Positions 25,615 to 33,857 of a stretch of 64,000 bases of DNA are shown piece by piece. This stretch comes from Bradyrhizobium zhanjiangense (GTDB lineage: Bacteria; Pseudomonadota; Alphaproteobacteria; Rhizobiales; Xanthobacteraceae): NCBI RefSeq assembly GCF_004114935.1, contig NZ_CP022221.1, positions 9,259,001-9,323,000 on the forward strand. The letters are read 5' to 3'. The number at the start of each line of letters is the position of its first letter. The first letter of the stretch is position 1. The notes beneath the pieces were generated by a model, which saw only the letters and a program-made list of their open reading frames with translations, was not told where the DNA came from and ran no database searches. A program made the position numbers and the translations under genes.

Positions 25615-26380
25615 GTTGGACCTCGCGCTCGGCATCGATCGCCTCATTGCGGATGAGCGACCAGATCTGGTTTTGCAGCGCGAGCAGCTTCTCCCGCGCC
25701 GCGGTCCCGCCGCGTTCGGCGCGCGTCATCGGCACGGTCACGACCTCGCGAATCCGCCCCGGCCGGCGCGACAGCACCACGATGCGGTCGGCGAGCCGCG
25801 CCGCCTCTTCGAGATTGTGGGTGACATAGACCGCGCCCATGCCACCATCGGCGAGCAGGCTAACGAAATCCTCCATCAACAGCTCACGCGTCTGCGAATC
25901 CAGCGCCGACAGCGGCTCGTCCATCAGCAGGATCGCAGGTTTGACCGCAAGCGCGCGCGAAATGCCGACGCGCTGGCGCATGCCGCCGGAGAGCTGCTTT
26001 GGATAGGTTTTGCGAAAATCGGTCAGGCTGGTGCGGCGGAGCGCATCGTCGACCAGCGCGCGGCGCTGCGTCGACGAGAGCTGCGTATGCAGCAGCGGGA
26101 ATTCGACGTTCTCCTCGACCGTCGCCCATGGCAGCAGCGCAAAATCCTGGAACACGAAGGTCAGCGGATTGAGGCTGTCCGCTGGCGGCGTCCCGCGCAG
26201 CTCGGGCGCACCGGAGGTCGGCTGCAGCAGGCCGCCCAGGATCGACAGCAGCGTGCTCTTGCCGCAACCGGAGGGACCGACGATCGCCACCACCTCGCCG
26301 GCGCTGACCGTAAAGGAGACGTCGTCGAGCACAGCGAGATCGCCGAAGCGGTGGGAGATGTGGTCGGCGATCAGATCCAT
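25607..26380 (-). CDS. ABC transporter ATP-binding protein, nitrate/sulfonate/taurine type
   Basis: 257 residues. Walker A GPSGCGKST (35-43), Q-loop FVFQDFALLPW, signature LSGGMRQRVGISRAL, Walker B ILLMDEPLSALD, H-loop YVTHNLEEA. It energises the permease at 24790-25614. It is separated from the binding-protein gene by 286 bp that hold a repeat, but all run in the same direction. Confidence 0.94.
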   Translation of the reverse strand: MDLIADHISHRFGDLAVLDDVSFTVSAGEVVAIVGPSGCGKSTLLSILGGLLQPTSGAPELRGTPPADSLNPLTFVFQDFALLPWATVEENVEFPLLHTQLSSTQRRALVDDALRRTSLTDFRKTYPKQLSGGMRQRVGISRALAVKPAILLMDEPLSALDSQTRELLMEDFVSLLADGGMGAVYVTHNLEEAARLADRIVVLSRRPGRIREVVTVPMTRAERGGTAAREKLLALQNQIWSLIRNEAIDAEREVQHA

Positions 26381-26398
26381 GCGGCGAGCCCGCCTTCT

Positions 26399-26632
26399 TC
26401 ACCCTCCCCTGGAGGGGGAGGGTCGGTTCGTACTGAGCGAAGCGAAATGCGAACCGGGGTGGGGTGACGGTCTATTCGCATTGATGCTGACGATGCCTGC
26501 TCTCGCGCTTTCCGCGAACGATCGGAGCGAACGACGGACAGACCGCCGCCGTGGCTCACCCCACCCCGCTCGCCGCGGTCGATGCTGCGCATCGCCGGTG
26601 CGATCGACCCTCCCCCTCCAGGGGAGGGTGGC
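26399..26632. repeat. Long inverted repeat with CCCTCCCCTGGAGGGGGAGGG ends
   Basis: Left end CACCCTCCCCTGGAGGGGGA and right end TCCCCCTCCAGGGGAGGGTG are exact complements, each also able to fold on itself. GGGGTGGGGTGA and TCACCCCACCCC pair inside. It interrupts the ABC operon between binding protein and ATPase, a place where a stem-loop could give unequal expression. Confidence 0.85.
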
Positions 26633-26666
26633 AGATTGCTCGCCGCAAGAGTCTGCATCGTCAACA

Positions 26667-27671
26667 TCAATCCGCCTTCACATAGTCCTTCGCGATGATC
26701 GCGTTCGCATCGAAGCCTTTGTCGGCAAAGCCCTGCTCCTGCAGCCATTTGATCTGGTTGTCGACGTTCTTCACGTCCAGCTTGCCGTCGGGGTCGATAT
26801 AGGCACAATTGCCGACCACCTGCTCGACCGGCAAATTGGTGTACTTGGCAATGATCTCCAAGAGCGGCTTCGTCTTGTCGTTGATCGGCGCGACGCCGTC
26901 CTTCATCGCGGCGAGGATGACATCGTGATATTCGCGGTCGGCCTTCGCGAGCGCGCCGAGCAGTTTTGTCACCAGCACCTTGTTGGTCAGCGTCTTCGGC
27001 GAGGCGAACACCGCGCCCAGCTGCCAGGGCGTCTCGTCGCCGACCCAGCCCAGAAACTTTGCGCCGCCCTCGTCCATCAGCTTGCGTGCGGTGGAGATCG
27101 GCAGCAGCGCCGCATCGACGGTCTCGCCCTTCAGCGCAGCCGCCGCATTCGACAGCGATTGCAGCGGCACGATCTTCACGTCCGCAAGCTTGAAGCCGTA
27201 TTTGTCGGCGAGCAGGCCGAGCGAATAGTGAAAGCTTGATCCGACCTGCGTCACCGCCACGCGCTTGCCGGCAAGATCCTTCGGCGTCTTCAGGCCGGCG
27301 GCATAGGCGTTGTTGCTGGCGAAATAGCCGATCAGGGGATAGCCGGCCTTCTCGCGGCTCATGCCGCCGATCACCTTCAGCGTGCCCTTGCCGGCGAGAT
27401 TGTAGAGACCTGCGGTGAAGGCGGTGATGCCGAAATCGACGTCCCCCGAGGTGGTGGCGACCGCGATCGGCTGCGCCGCGTCGAAGAATTTCAGCTCGAC
27501 CTCTAAGCCGGCCTCACGAAAATAGCCCTTGTCCTGCGCGATGAAGACCGGCGCGGAGGACGACAGACGAAGCACGCCGATCTTCGCCTTCAGCGCGTCT
27601 TCGGCCCTGGCCGTGCTCATCGCCATGATCGCCAAAAGGCCCACTAGCGCGAGCCGCGCAATCCCGATCAT
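26667..27671 (-). CDS. ABC transporter substrate-binding protein (SsuA/TauA/THI5-like)
   Basis: 334 residues with a Sec signal (LALVGLLAIMAMSTARA, cleavage before EDA). The mature protein has IGVLRLSSSAPVFIAQDKGY, the usual opening, then EVELKFFDAAQPIAVATTSG and GKRVAVTQVGSSFHYSLGLL in the ligand-cleft region. It would deliver an aliphatic sulfonate, taurine, nitrate-like or heterocyclic compound to the permease at 24790. It follows the FAD oxidoreductase by 42 bp, suggesting that the oxidoreductase acts on the imported compound. Confidence 0.9.
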   Translation of the reverse strand: MIGIARLALVGLLAIMAMSTARAEDALKAKIGVLRLSSSAPVFIAQDKGYFREAGLEVELKFFDAAQPIAVATTSGDVDFGITAFTAGLYNLAGKGTLKVIGGMSREKAGYPLIGYFASNNAYAAGLKTPKDLAGKRVAVTQVGSSFHYSLGLLADKYGFKLADVKIVPLQSLSNAAAALKGETVDAALLPISTARKLMDEGGAKFLGWVGDETPWQLGAVFASPKTLTNKVLVTKLLGALAKADREYHDVILAAMKDGVAPINDKTKPLLEIIAKYTNLPVEQVVGNCAYIDPDGKLDVKNVDNQIKWLQEQGFADKGFDANAIIAKDYVKAD

Positions 27672-27713
27672 CCCGTTTCCTCCAGTGGTTCTCTTGGTCG
27701 TTCTTGCCGTCCG

Positions 27714-29081
27714 CTACAGGCCCTCGGGCACCGTCTGGTCTCGCCCGATGAAGGCGCCCTGTTGTTTCAACGTTTCCTGCAATTTTTCAACGGGGATGTC
27801 ACGCGGGATCCGGTTTCCGGACAGCGCCAGCGCGGCGGCGGAACCGGCGGCCTCGCCCATCACGAAGCAAGCCCCGGAGACCCGCGCCGCCGACTGGCCC
27901 TCATGGGTCATCGAGGCACAGCGGCCGGCGACCAGGAGATTGTCGACGCCTTCGGGCACCAGCATGCGATAGGGCAGCTCGTTATAGCCCCGCGATTCCG
28001 GGATCGGCGGGAAGGTGAAGACGACGTCGCCGGGCACATGGGCCTCGATCGGCCAGCCATTGACGCCGATGGAATCCTCGAACGAAGCGCAGCCGAGCAC
28101 ATCCGCACCGCTGAGCTGGTAGCCGCCCTTGATGCGGCGGGTCTCGCGGATCCCGAGCTGCGGCGGCAGGTCGACGATGTAGGACTTTTCGAAGCCCGGC
28201 ACGGTGCTACGAAGGAACTCGTACGCGGCAAGCGCCTGCTTGCGGCCCTCGATCTCGCCGCGGGTGAGATCGTCGGGCTCGACGCCGTTGATGGCGTGGC
28301 CGTCCTCGCGCGCCACTTGGGTGAAATTCACCCGCCATTCGATGCCGGATTTTTGCGGCCGCACGATCGCGCTCTTGCGCGGGAATGTGTGGGTGCCGGC
28401 CGCGATGGCCATTTCCATCAATTGCGGAATGGTGCGCCAGGCATCGCCCGCCTTCTCCGGATCGATGCCGTTGAGACGCAGCATCATCGAGGGGTACATC
28501 GGATGGCCGTGCTCGTCGCCGATTTCGAACGGCGCACCGGCCCACACCGCGAGATCGCCGTCGCCGGAGCAGTCGATGAAGATCTCAGATCGCACTGCCC
28601 GCCGGCCGGCCTTGGTCTCGACCATCAGCGCATCGATGCGGCTGTCGTCGCCCATCACCACGCCGGCGCCGAGTGCATGGAAGAGGATGTGTACCTTGTG
28701 GCTGGCAAGCAATTCGTCGGCCGCGATCTTGTAGGCGGCGGTGTCATAGGCCTGTGCAAAGACCTTGCCGAGGATCAGGTGCGGCGCATTGAGACCGTTG
28801 AGCCGATCGATCCGCGCCAGCAGCTCGGACGCCATGCCCTGCACCAGCCGGTGCGCCTGGCCGTAGACATTCCCATGCAGGCCGCAGAAATTGGTGACGC
28901 CGGCCGCCGTGCCCATGCCGCCGAGAAAGCCGTAGCGCTCGATCAGCAGCGTCTTCCGCCCGGCGCGCGCGGCAGAGGCCGCGGCGACAATGCCGGCGGG
29001 GCCGCCGCCGAGCACGACGACTTCATACTCGCCATAGAGCGGCACCTGTCGTGCCGGTTCTTCGATCGTCATGGCCCGCAT
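27714..29081 (-). CDS. FAD-dependent oxidoreductase (FAD_oxidored family)
   Basis: 455 residues. Dinucleotide-binding EVVVLGGGPAGIVAAASAAR near the N-terminus, then GFLGGMGTAAGVTNF, and the family-specific C-terminal NLLVAGRCASMTHEGQSAAR with GEAAGSAAALAL. Members are annotated only as FAD-dependent oxidoreductases; substrates are mostly unknown. First gene of the operon with the ABC importer (24790-27671), divergent from the LysR gene at 29193 across 111 bp. ATG at 29081 with GGGAGCGG upstream; an ATG three codons later is also possible. Confidence 0.88.
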   Translation of the reverse strand: MRAMTIEEPARQVPLYGEYEVVVLGGGPAGIVAAASAARAGRKTLLIERYGFLGGMGTAAGVTNFCGLHGNVYGQAHRLVQGMASELLARIDRLNGLNAPHLILGKVFAQAYDTAAYKIAADELLASHKVHILFHALGAGVVMGDDSRIDALMVETKAGRRAVRSEIFIDCSGDGDLAVWAGAPFEIGDEHGHPMYPSMMLRLNGIDPEKAGDAWRTIPQLMEMAIAAGTHTFPRKSAIVRPQKSGIEWRVNFTQVAREDGHAINGVEPDDLTRGEIEGRKQALAAYEFLRSTVPGFEKSYIVDLPPQLGIRETRRIKGGYQLSGADVLGCASFEDSIGVNGWPIEAHVPGDVVFTFPPIPESRGYNELPYRMLVPEGVDNLLVAGRCASMTHEGQSAARVSGACFVMGEAAGSAAALALSGNRIPRDIPVEKLQETLKQQGAFIGRDQTVPEGL

Positions 29082-29192
29082 GGCGCGTCCGCTCCCGAAA
29101 TCCTTTGCTTAGGAACGACTATGAATTAACGCGCGAGGGGCTACAATCCACCAAAATACGCGATCAGCTTTCGCGAATCGAGAAAGGTCGCC

Positions 29193-30077
29193 ATGGACAT
29201 CCTCGTGAACCTGCAAGCCTTCCTCGCCACGGCGGATGCGGCCGGATTCTCGGCCGCCGCGCGAAAGCTTGATGTCTCGACCTCGGTCGTCGCCAAGCGC
29301 GTCACGCAACTGGAGGCCCGCATCGGCACGCCGTTGTTTCACCGTTCGACCCGGCAGTTGCGACTGACCGAGGCCGGACAGCGCTACGTGCATCGCGCGC
29401 GCGGCGTCGTGGCTGACGCCACCGACCTGCTCTCGCGCATGGGCGAGAAGGGCCACGATCTCGTCGATCACCTCCGCATCAAGGCGCCGACCTCGCTGAC
29501 TGTGGCGCGTCTCGCCGACGCCTTCAGCGCGTTCCAGACCCAGAACCCGCGGCTGAAGCTCGAGATCGTTCTGATCGATCGCCCGGTCGATCCCGTCACC
29601 GAAGGATTTGACATCGCCATCGGCGCCTTCCCGCATTCCTTCGGCGGCGTGGTCGACGAGCCGCTGTGCCCGTTGAAGCGGCTGCTTTGCGCCTCACCAG
29701 CCTATTTGAAGAAGCACGGCACGCCAAAACATCCGCGCGATCTGGTCGAGCATCGCTGCCTCAGCTTCATGCCGACCGGCCCGGAATGGGTCTTCGACGG
29801 ACCGCGTGGCCGCATCAGCATCCAGGTCAGCCCGCTGCTCTCCTCCAACGAGGGGCACGTGCTGGCGCGCAGCGCCATCGCCGGCAACGGCATCGCGCTG
29901 ATGTCGCATTATCTCGTCGCGGATGCCTTGCGTGACGGCACGCTGAAGCCGGTGCTGCGCGATTTTCCGATTCCGGAATTGTGGGTGAAGGCCGCAATCC
30001 CCGAACGCCGGCGCAACGCCGCCGCAGTGCAGGCGCTGCTCACGCTGCTGAAAACGTCACTCGCGACGTCGCTGTGA
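29193..30077 (+). CDS. LysR family transcriptional regulator
   Basis: 294 residues. N-terminal winged helix (LQAFLATADAAGFSAAARKL, recognition helix STSVVAKRVTQLEARIGTPL, then FHRSTRQLRLTEAGQRYV), followed by a LysR effector-binding domain (from about 90). The effector domain pattern RPVDPVTEGFDIAIGAFP resembles the CrgA/PA2206-type group. Divergent from the FAD oxidoreductase-ABC importer operon, its likely target. ATG at 29193 with GAAAGG upstream. Confidence 0.92.
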   Translation: MDILVNLQAFLATADAAGFSAAARKLDVSTSVVAKRVTQLEARIGTPLFHRSTRQLRLTEAGQRYVHRARGVVADATDLLSRMGEKGHDLVDHLRIKAPTSLTVARLADAFSAFQTQNPRLKLEIVLIDRPVDPVTEGFDIAIGAFPHSFGGVVDEPLCPLKRLLCASPAYLKKHGTPKHPRDLVEHRCLSFMPTGPEWVFDGPRGRISIQVSPLLSSNEGHVLARSAIAGNGIALMSHYLVADALRDGTLKPVLRDFPIPELWVKAAIPERRRNAAAVQALLTLLKTSLATSL

Positions 30078-30091
30078 GCCTTGCGGCGCGC

Positions 30092-30164
30092 CGTAGCCCG
30101 CATGGAGCGCAGCGGAATGCGGGGACACCGGCCCCGGATTTCGCTTCCGCTCCATCCGGGCTAC
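30092..30164. repeat. Inverted repeat GTAGCCCGCATGGAGCG...CCGGGCTAC
   Basis: GTAGCCCGCATGGAGCGCAG pairs with CGCTCCATCCGGGCTAC-type sequence, with inner CCGGCCCCGG. Single copy in this window, same construction as the other intergenic repeats. Confidence 0.7.
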
Positions 30165-30218
30165 ATGCTTGCCTCGAGACGGTTGCCCGGGAATGACGGA
30201 CCTGACAGAAGTGCCAGC

Positions 30219-30491
30219 ATGGACTCGACGCTTATGAAATTTCCCCTCCCCGCTTTGATCGCCCTGTTGATCTCAGCTGCTCCCGCCGCAGCCCTGGAGC
30301 AGAACTGCCGCTTCATCCAGGCCAAGCCCGATCGCGAAGCCTGCTACAAGCGGCAGGAGGAAGAGCTCGCCGAAAGACGCAAGCCAGCCGCGCCGACCGG
30401 CGAGAGCAAGACGCTCGAAACGCTGCGCCAGATGCGGCAGGACGACGACGCGGTCTATCGCAGCATCAACAACATCTGCCGCGGCTGCTGA
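30219..30491 (+). CDS. Small secreted protein of unknown function
   Basis: 90 residues with a signal peptide (FPLPALIALLISAAPAAA, cleavage before LEQ). The charged mature part has four cysteines (QNCRF, EACYK, and a C-terminal NNICRGC). ATG at 30219 taken; an ATG 15 nt later fits the signal peptide equally well. It converges on the enoyl-CoA hydratase gene with a 3-nt gap. I do not recognise a family. Confidence 0.72.
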   Translation: MDSTLMKFPLPALIALLISAAPAAALEQNCRFIQAKPDREACYKRQEEELAERRKPAAPTGESKTLETLRQMRQDDDAVYRSINNICRGC

Positions 30492-30494
30492 GGC

Positions 30495-31298
30495 TCAAGT
30501 TTTCGCGCCATCCCAATTCGCCGCCCGCTTCTCCGCGAAGGACGCCAGTCCTTCCGCGGCCTCCGCGCTCTGGCGCTTGACCGAATGCAGCTGCACGAGC
30601 CGCGTGTACGCCGCATCGTCCACCGCCATTCCGCCGAACGAGCTCTCCAGCGCAAGGCGCTTGGTTTCGGCCATCGCCTCCGGCCCGTTGGCGAGCAGCT
30701 GCTCGACCACTTTCGCGCCGGCGGCTTCGAGATCGGCGAGCGGCACCACCTCGTGGACGAGGCCGATGCGGCGGGCGTCCTCGGCGCCGAAGCGCTCGCC
30801 GGTCAGGGCGTACCGGCGGACCTGGCGCACGCCGATGGCGTCGCAGAGCTGCGGGATGATGATCGCCGCGGTCAGGCCCCAGCGCACCTCGGTGATCGAG
30901 AATAGCGCGTTTTCGGCCGCGATCACGACATCGCAGGCCGCAATCACGCCGGTGCCGCCACCAAAACAGCCGCCTTGCACCAGCGCGACCGTCGGAACCG
31001 ACAGCGTGTTGAGCCGCTGCACGGCCTCGAAGGTCGCTCGTGACGCCGCCTCGTTCGCTTCAGTCGATTGCGGCCGCACGCCATTGATCCATTTGAGGTC
31101 GGCGCCGGCCTGGAAATGCTTGCCGTTGCCGCGGAGCACCACGACACGCAAGTTCGGCTTGTTGCCGAGATCGTCCATGGCCGCGAGCACGCCCGCGATC
31201 AGCGCGCCGTCATAGGCGTTGTTGACCTCGGGACGGTTCAAGGTGACGGTCGCGACGCCGCGCTCATCAAGGGTCCACAGGACAGGGTTGGCGGGCAT
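30495..31298 (-). CDS. Enoyl-CoA hydratase/isomerase family protein
   Basis: 267 residues, crotonase fold. Oxyanion-hole segment KHFQAGADLKWI near 60 and the second one VQGGCFGGGTGVIAACDVVIA near 108. FSITEVRWGLTAAIIIPQL follows; E at the crotonase catalytic position suits hydratase activity, and methylglutaconyl-CoA hydratase-like enzymes look similar. Monocistronic by layout; the divergent neighbour at 31453 is a ketopantoate-reductase-like gene. Confidence 0.88.
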   Translation of the reverse strand: MPANPVLWTLDERGVATVTLNRPEVNNAYDGALIAGVLAAMDDLGNKPNLRVVVLRGNGKHFQAGADLKWINGVRPQSTEANEAASRATFEAVQRLNTLSVPTVALVQGGCFGGGTGVIAACDVVIAAENALFSITEVRWGLTAAIIIPQLCDAIGVRQVRRYALTGERFGAEDARRIGLVHEVVPLADLEAAGAKVVEQLLANGPEAMAETKRLALESSFGGMAVDDAAYTRLVQLHSVKRQSAEAAEGLASFAEKRAANWDGAKT

Positions 31299-31452
31299 CG
31301 GCGATCCTCCGGTCGGATTGTTTGCTGCGCACTATGGCCGAGGGCGCTTGTCCTGATCCATATCTTTACGGCGTAGGGCGGCCGCGTCCATCGCATGGCG
31401 GCTTGTGTCATGCTGGCAGCTGATGGCACCAAGGGACAGGACGGGACAGCAC

Positions 31453-32427
31453 ATGCGCATCTGCATTTTCGGCGCGGGCGCCGTCGGCAGCCACATTGCG
31501 GTCCGGCTGGCACGCGCCGGCCATGAGGTCTCGTGCGTGATGCGGGGGGCGCATCTGGAGGCGGCGCGCGCCGGCGGCCTCAAGCTGCGCGTCGGCGATT
31601 CCGAGGTCAGCGCCAAGGTGAACGCGTCAGGCGATCCGGCCCAGCTCGGCCCGCAGGACGTCGTGATCTCGACGCTGAAGGCGACCGCACTTCAGGGACT
31701 GGTTTCCAACATCAAGCCGCTGCTCCAGGACGACACAGCGATCGTGTTCGCGCAGAACGGCATTCCCTGGTGGTACGGCATCGGCCTGCCGCCGCGGCAC
31801 CCGACCCCGCCCGACATTTCCTTCCTCGATCCCGGCGGTCGGTTGCGTGCCTGCATCCCGAAGGAACGGATCGTCGGCGGCGTCGTCTTCTCCTCCAACG
31901 AGGTGATCGCGCCCGGCGTGGTGCAGAACCTGACGCCGGACCGCAACCGCCTGCTGATCGGGGAATGCGACGACCGCAATTGCGAGCGCATCACCAAGCT
32001 GCGCGGCGTCTTCAACGATGCCCGGCTGGAATCGCCGCCGGTGGCCGAGATCCGCGAGGCGATCTGGTCAAAGCTGCTGACCAACATGTCGCTGTCGGTG
32101 CTGTGCCTGCTCACCGGCCAGACCGCGCGCGGCGTGCGCGACGACCCCGCCTTCACTGAAGTCATCCCGCGCATGCTCAACGAGGCCAACGACATCGCCC
32201 AGCATTTCATTCCCGAGGTCAAACGCGTGACCCGCAGCGGCCCCGCCCCCAACCACAAGCCGTCGCTGCTGCAGGACTACGAGCTCGGCCGCGCCATGGA
32301 GATCGACGTGCTGGTGAAAGCGCCTGCCGCTTTCGCCCGCACCGCCGGGCTGTCGACGCCGACGCTCGACCTGATCGCCGCGCTCGCGATTCAGAAGGCG
32401 CGCGACAAGGGGCTTTACTCGGCCTGA
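31453..32427 (+). CDS. 2-dehydropantoate 2-reductase family protein (PanE/ApbA-like)
   Basis: 324 residues. N-terminal Rossmann domain (MRICIFGAGAVGSHIAVRLA), the FAQNGIPWW segment, and the C-terminal helical domain with catalytic-type lysine in IWSKLLTNMSLSVLCLLTG. Canonical PanE reduces ketopantoate to pantoate with NADPH. Here no panB or panC is nearby, a second paralogue sits at 48355, and the neighbours are catabolic, so another 2-oxoacid substrate is possible. ATG with GGGAC upstream. Confidence 0.85.
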   Translation: MRICIFGAGAVGSHIAVRLARAGHEVSCVMRGAHLEAARAGGLKLRVGDSEVSAKVNASGDPAQLGPQDVVISTLKATALQGLVSNIKPLLQDDTAIVFAQNGIPWWYGIGLPPRHPTPPDISFLDPGGRLRACIPKERIVGGVVFSSNEVIAPGVVQNLTPDRNRLLIGECDDRNCERITKLRGVFNDARLESPPVAEIREAIWSKLLTNMSLSVLCLLTGQTARGVRDDPAFTEVIPRMLNEANDIAQHFIPEVKRVTRSGPAPNHKPSLLQDYELGRAMEIDVLVKAPAAFARTAGLSTPTLDLIAALAIQKARDKGLYSA

Positions 32428-32430
32428 GAT

Positions 32431-33108
32431 TCAGGCGAGCCCATCGATCCAGGCCGCCAGCGTGTCGAGCACCTCGGTGAGTGCCTCGTCATTGGTGCGG
32501 CCGGACTTCTTTAGCACCGCAAACGAATGGTCGCCGGCTTCGACCTGATGCAGCGTCGCCTTCGGGCCGAGCTTCTCGACGACAGGCCTGAGATAGCCCA
32601 GATCGGCGAGCCCATCGCGGGTGCCTTGCAAGAACAGCATGGGGATAGCAATGCCGGCGAGGTGCTCGGCGCGCTCGGAGGACGGCTTCTTGTCGGCGTG
32701 CAGGGGGAAGCCGAGGAAGGCGAGCCCTTTGACATCAGGTAATGCAGCCTTGGACTGCGCCTGTGATGTCATGCGCCCGCCGAACGATTTTCCGCCGGCG
32801 ATGAGCGTGATGCCGGGGCAGAGCCGGGCAGCTTCCGCGACAGCCGCGCGGATGGCGGCGTGCGCGACGGCCGGCTGGTCGGGACGCCCCTTCCTCTCCT
32901 CCATGTAGGGAAAATTGAAGCGGAACGTCGCAATGCCGCGCTCCGCAAGGCCCGCGGCGACCTTCTCCATGAAGGCATGCCGCATGTTCGCACCGGCGCC
33001 GTGCGCGAGGACGTAGCAGGCGCGCGCATGGGCCGGAAGCGTCAGGATCGCGGAGACCATGCCGATGCGTTCGATGTCGAGCTTGAGCTCCGTCGTCTTG
33101 CTTGTCAT
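32431..33108 (-). CDS. Alpha/beta hydrolase (KANL3/Tex30-type)
   Basis: 225 residues. Alpha/beta fold with AHGAGANMRHAFM near 35, nucleophile elbow GGKSFGGRM (Ser) near 108, acid in FLQGTRDGLAD and histidine in EAGDHSF, a complete catalytic triad. The group contains uncharacterised esterase-like proteins. Its 3' end is 3 nt from the converging PanE-like gene; 19 nt downstream of the TetR stop, so it may be... preceded by and co-transcribed with the TetR gene at 33128. Confidence 0.84.
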   Translation of the reverse strand: MTSKTTELKLDIERIGMVSAILTLPAHARACYVLAHGAGANMRHAFMEKVAAGLAERGIATFRFNFPYMEERKGRPDQPAVAHAAIRAAVAEAARLCPGITLIAGGKSFGGRMTSQAQSKAALPDVKGLAFLGFPLHADKKPSSERAEHLAGIAIPMLFLQGTRDGLADLGYLRPVVEKLGPKATLHQVEAGDHSFAVLKKSGRTNDEALTEVLDTLAAWIDGLA

Positions 33109-33127
33109 GACGTCGTCGGGCCCTCAC

Positions 33128-33784
33128 TCAACGGTGCGCGCCGCTTGCCGGCCATAGATAGTTCAGGACTTGGTCGAGCGTCATCATGATCTCGCGGCGT
33201 CCAACCTCGTTCCTCACAGAGCCGAATTTCTCCTCAAGCGCAAGCTTGGCAAAGCCGTGAACGGTGGACCAGGCCGCCGCAGCCGCTGTCTTCGCCTCCT
33301 TCGCGGTGCCGCCGACCAGCTCGGCGACGACGATCTCGAACGCGTGACCGGCGGCCCTGCTCGCCTGCCTCAGACGCGCATCGTCTGCCACGAGGCGCTT
33401 GTTCGCAAACATCATCTGGAACCGGCCGGGATGTGTCAGCGCAAAATTGACATAAGCAAGTCCCTGGGCATGGAGCTTGTCGCGCGCACCCTGCTTGCCG
33501 GATGCCGCCTCGCGCAAGGCGCCGGCAAGCGCGTCGTAACCGCGGATCGCGACTTCGGTGAGAAGCCCCTGCGCGTTGCCGAAATGATGCGACGGGGCAG
33601 CCGGCGAAACCCCGGCGCGTCGCGCGGCTTCGCGCAGCGTGAAACCCTCGGCACCCTGCTCGGCGAGAATGGCTTCGCTCGCAGCGATCAACGCCTCCTG
33701 CAATTCACCGTGATGATAACCGGGCTCCGGCTTTGCCCGCGTCGCGCCGGCGCCGCGCTTGGCGGAGGGGGCGTGTTTCTTCAT
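33128..33784 (-). CDS. TetR/AcrR family transcriptional regulator
   Basis: 218 residues. HTH at about 30-75 (EQGAEGFTLREAARRAGVSP, then AAPSHHFGNAQGLLTEVAIR) and a C-terminal TetR_C_33-like/WHG domain (TAAAAAWSTVHGFAKLALEE). ATG at 33784; an upstream GTG at 33796 would start inside the operator. It is divergent from the SDR gene at 33858, with two palindromic operators between, one only 5 nt from its own start codon, so self-repression plus SDR control is likely. The alpha/beta hydrolase gene follows by 19 nt. Confidence 0.9.
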   Translation of the reverse strand: MKKHAPSAKRGAGATRAKPEPGYHHGELQEALIAASEAILAEQGAEGFTLREAARRAGVSPAAPSHHFGNAQGLLTEVAIRGYDALAGALREAASGKQGARDKLHAQGLAYVNFALTHPGRFQMMFANKRLVADDARLRQASRAAGHAFEIVVAELVGGTAKEAKTAAAAAWSTVHGFAKLALEEKFGSVRNEVGRREIMMTLDQVLNYLWPASGAHR

Positions 33785-33788
33785 GTAA

Positions 33789-33834
33789 CTTGACACTGTT
33801 CAGATTGCGGCATATCTATCTTAACACTGTTTAG
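33789..33834. promoter_or_regulatory. Two TetR-type operators (CTTRACA-C-TGTTYAG)
   Basis: CTTGACACTGTTCAG at 33789-33803 and CTTAACACTGTTTAG at 33820-33834 are imperfect 15-bp palindromes with centres 31 bp apart, about three helical turns, so dimers would bind on the same face. The first includes a -35-like TTGACA pointing at the SDR gene. Confidence 0.78.
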
Positions 33835-33857
33835 ATAAGTGGCCCCCGGAGTTCGAA

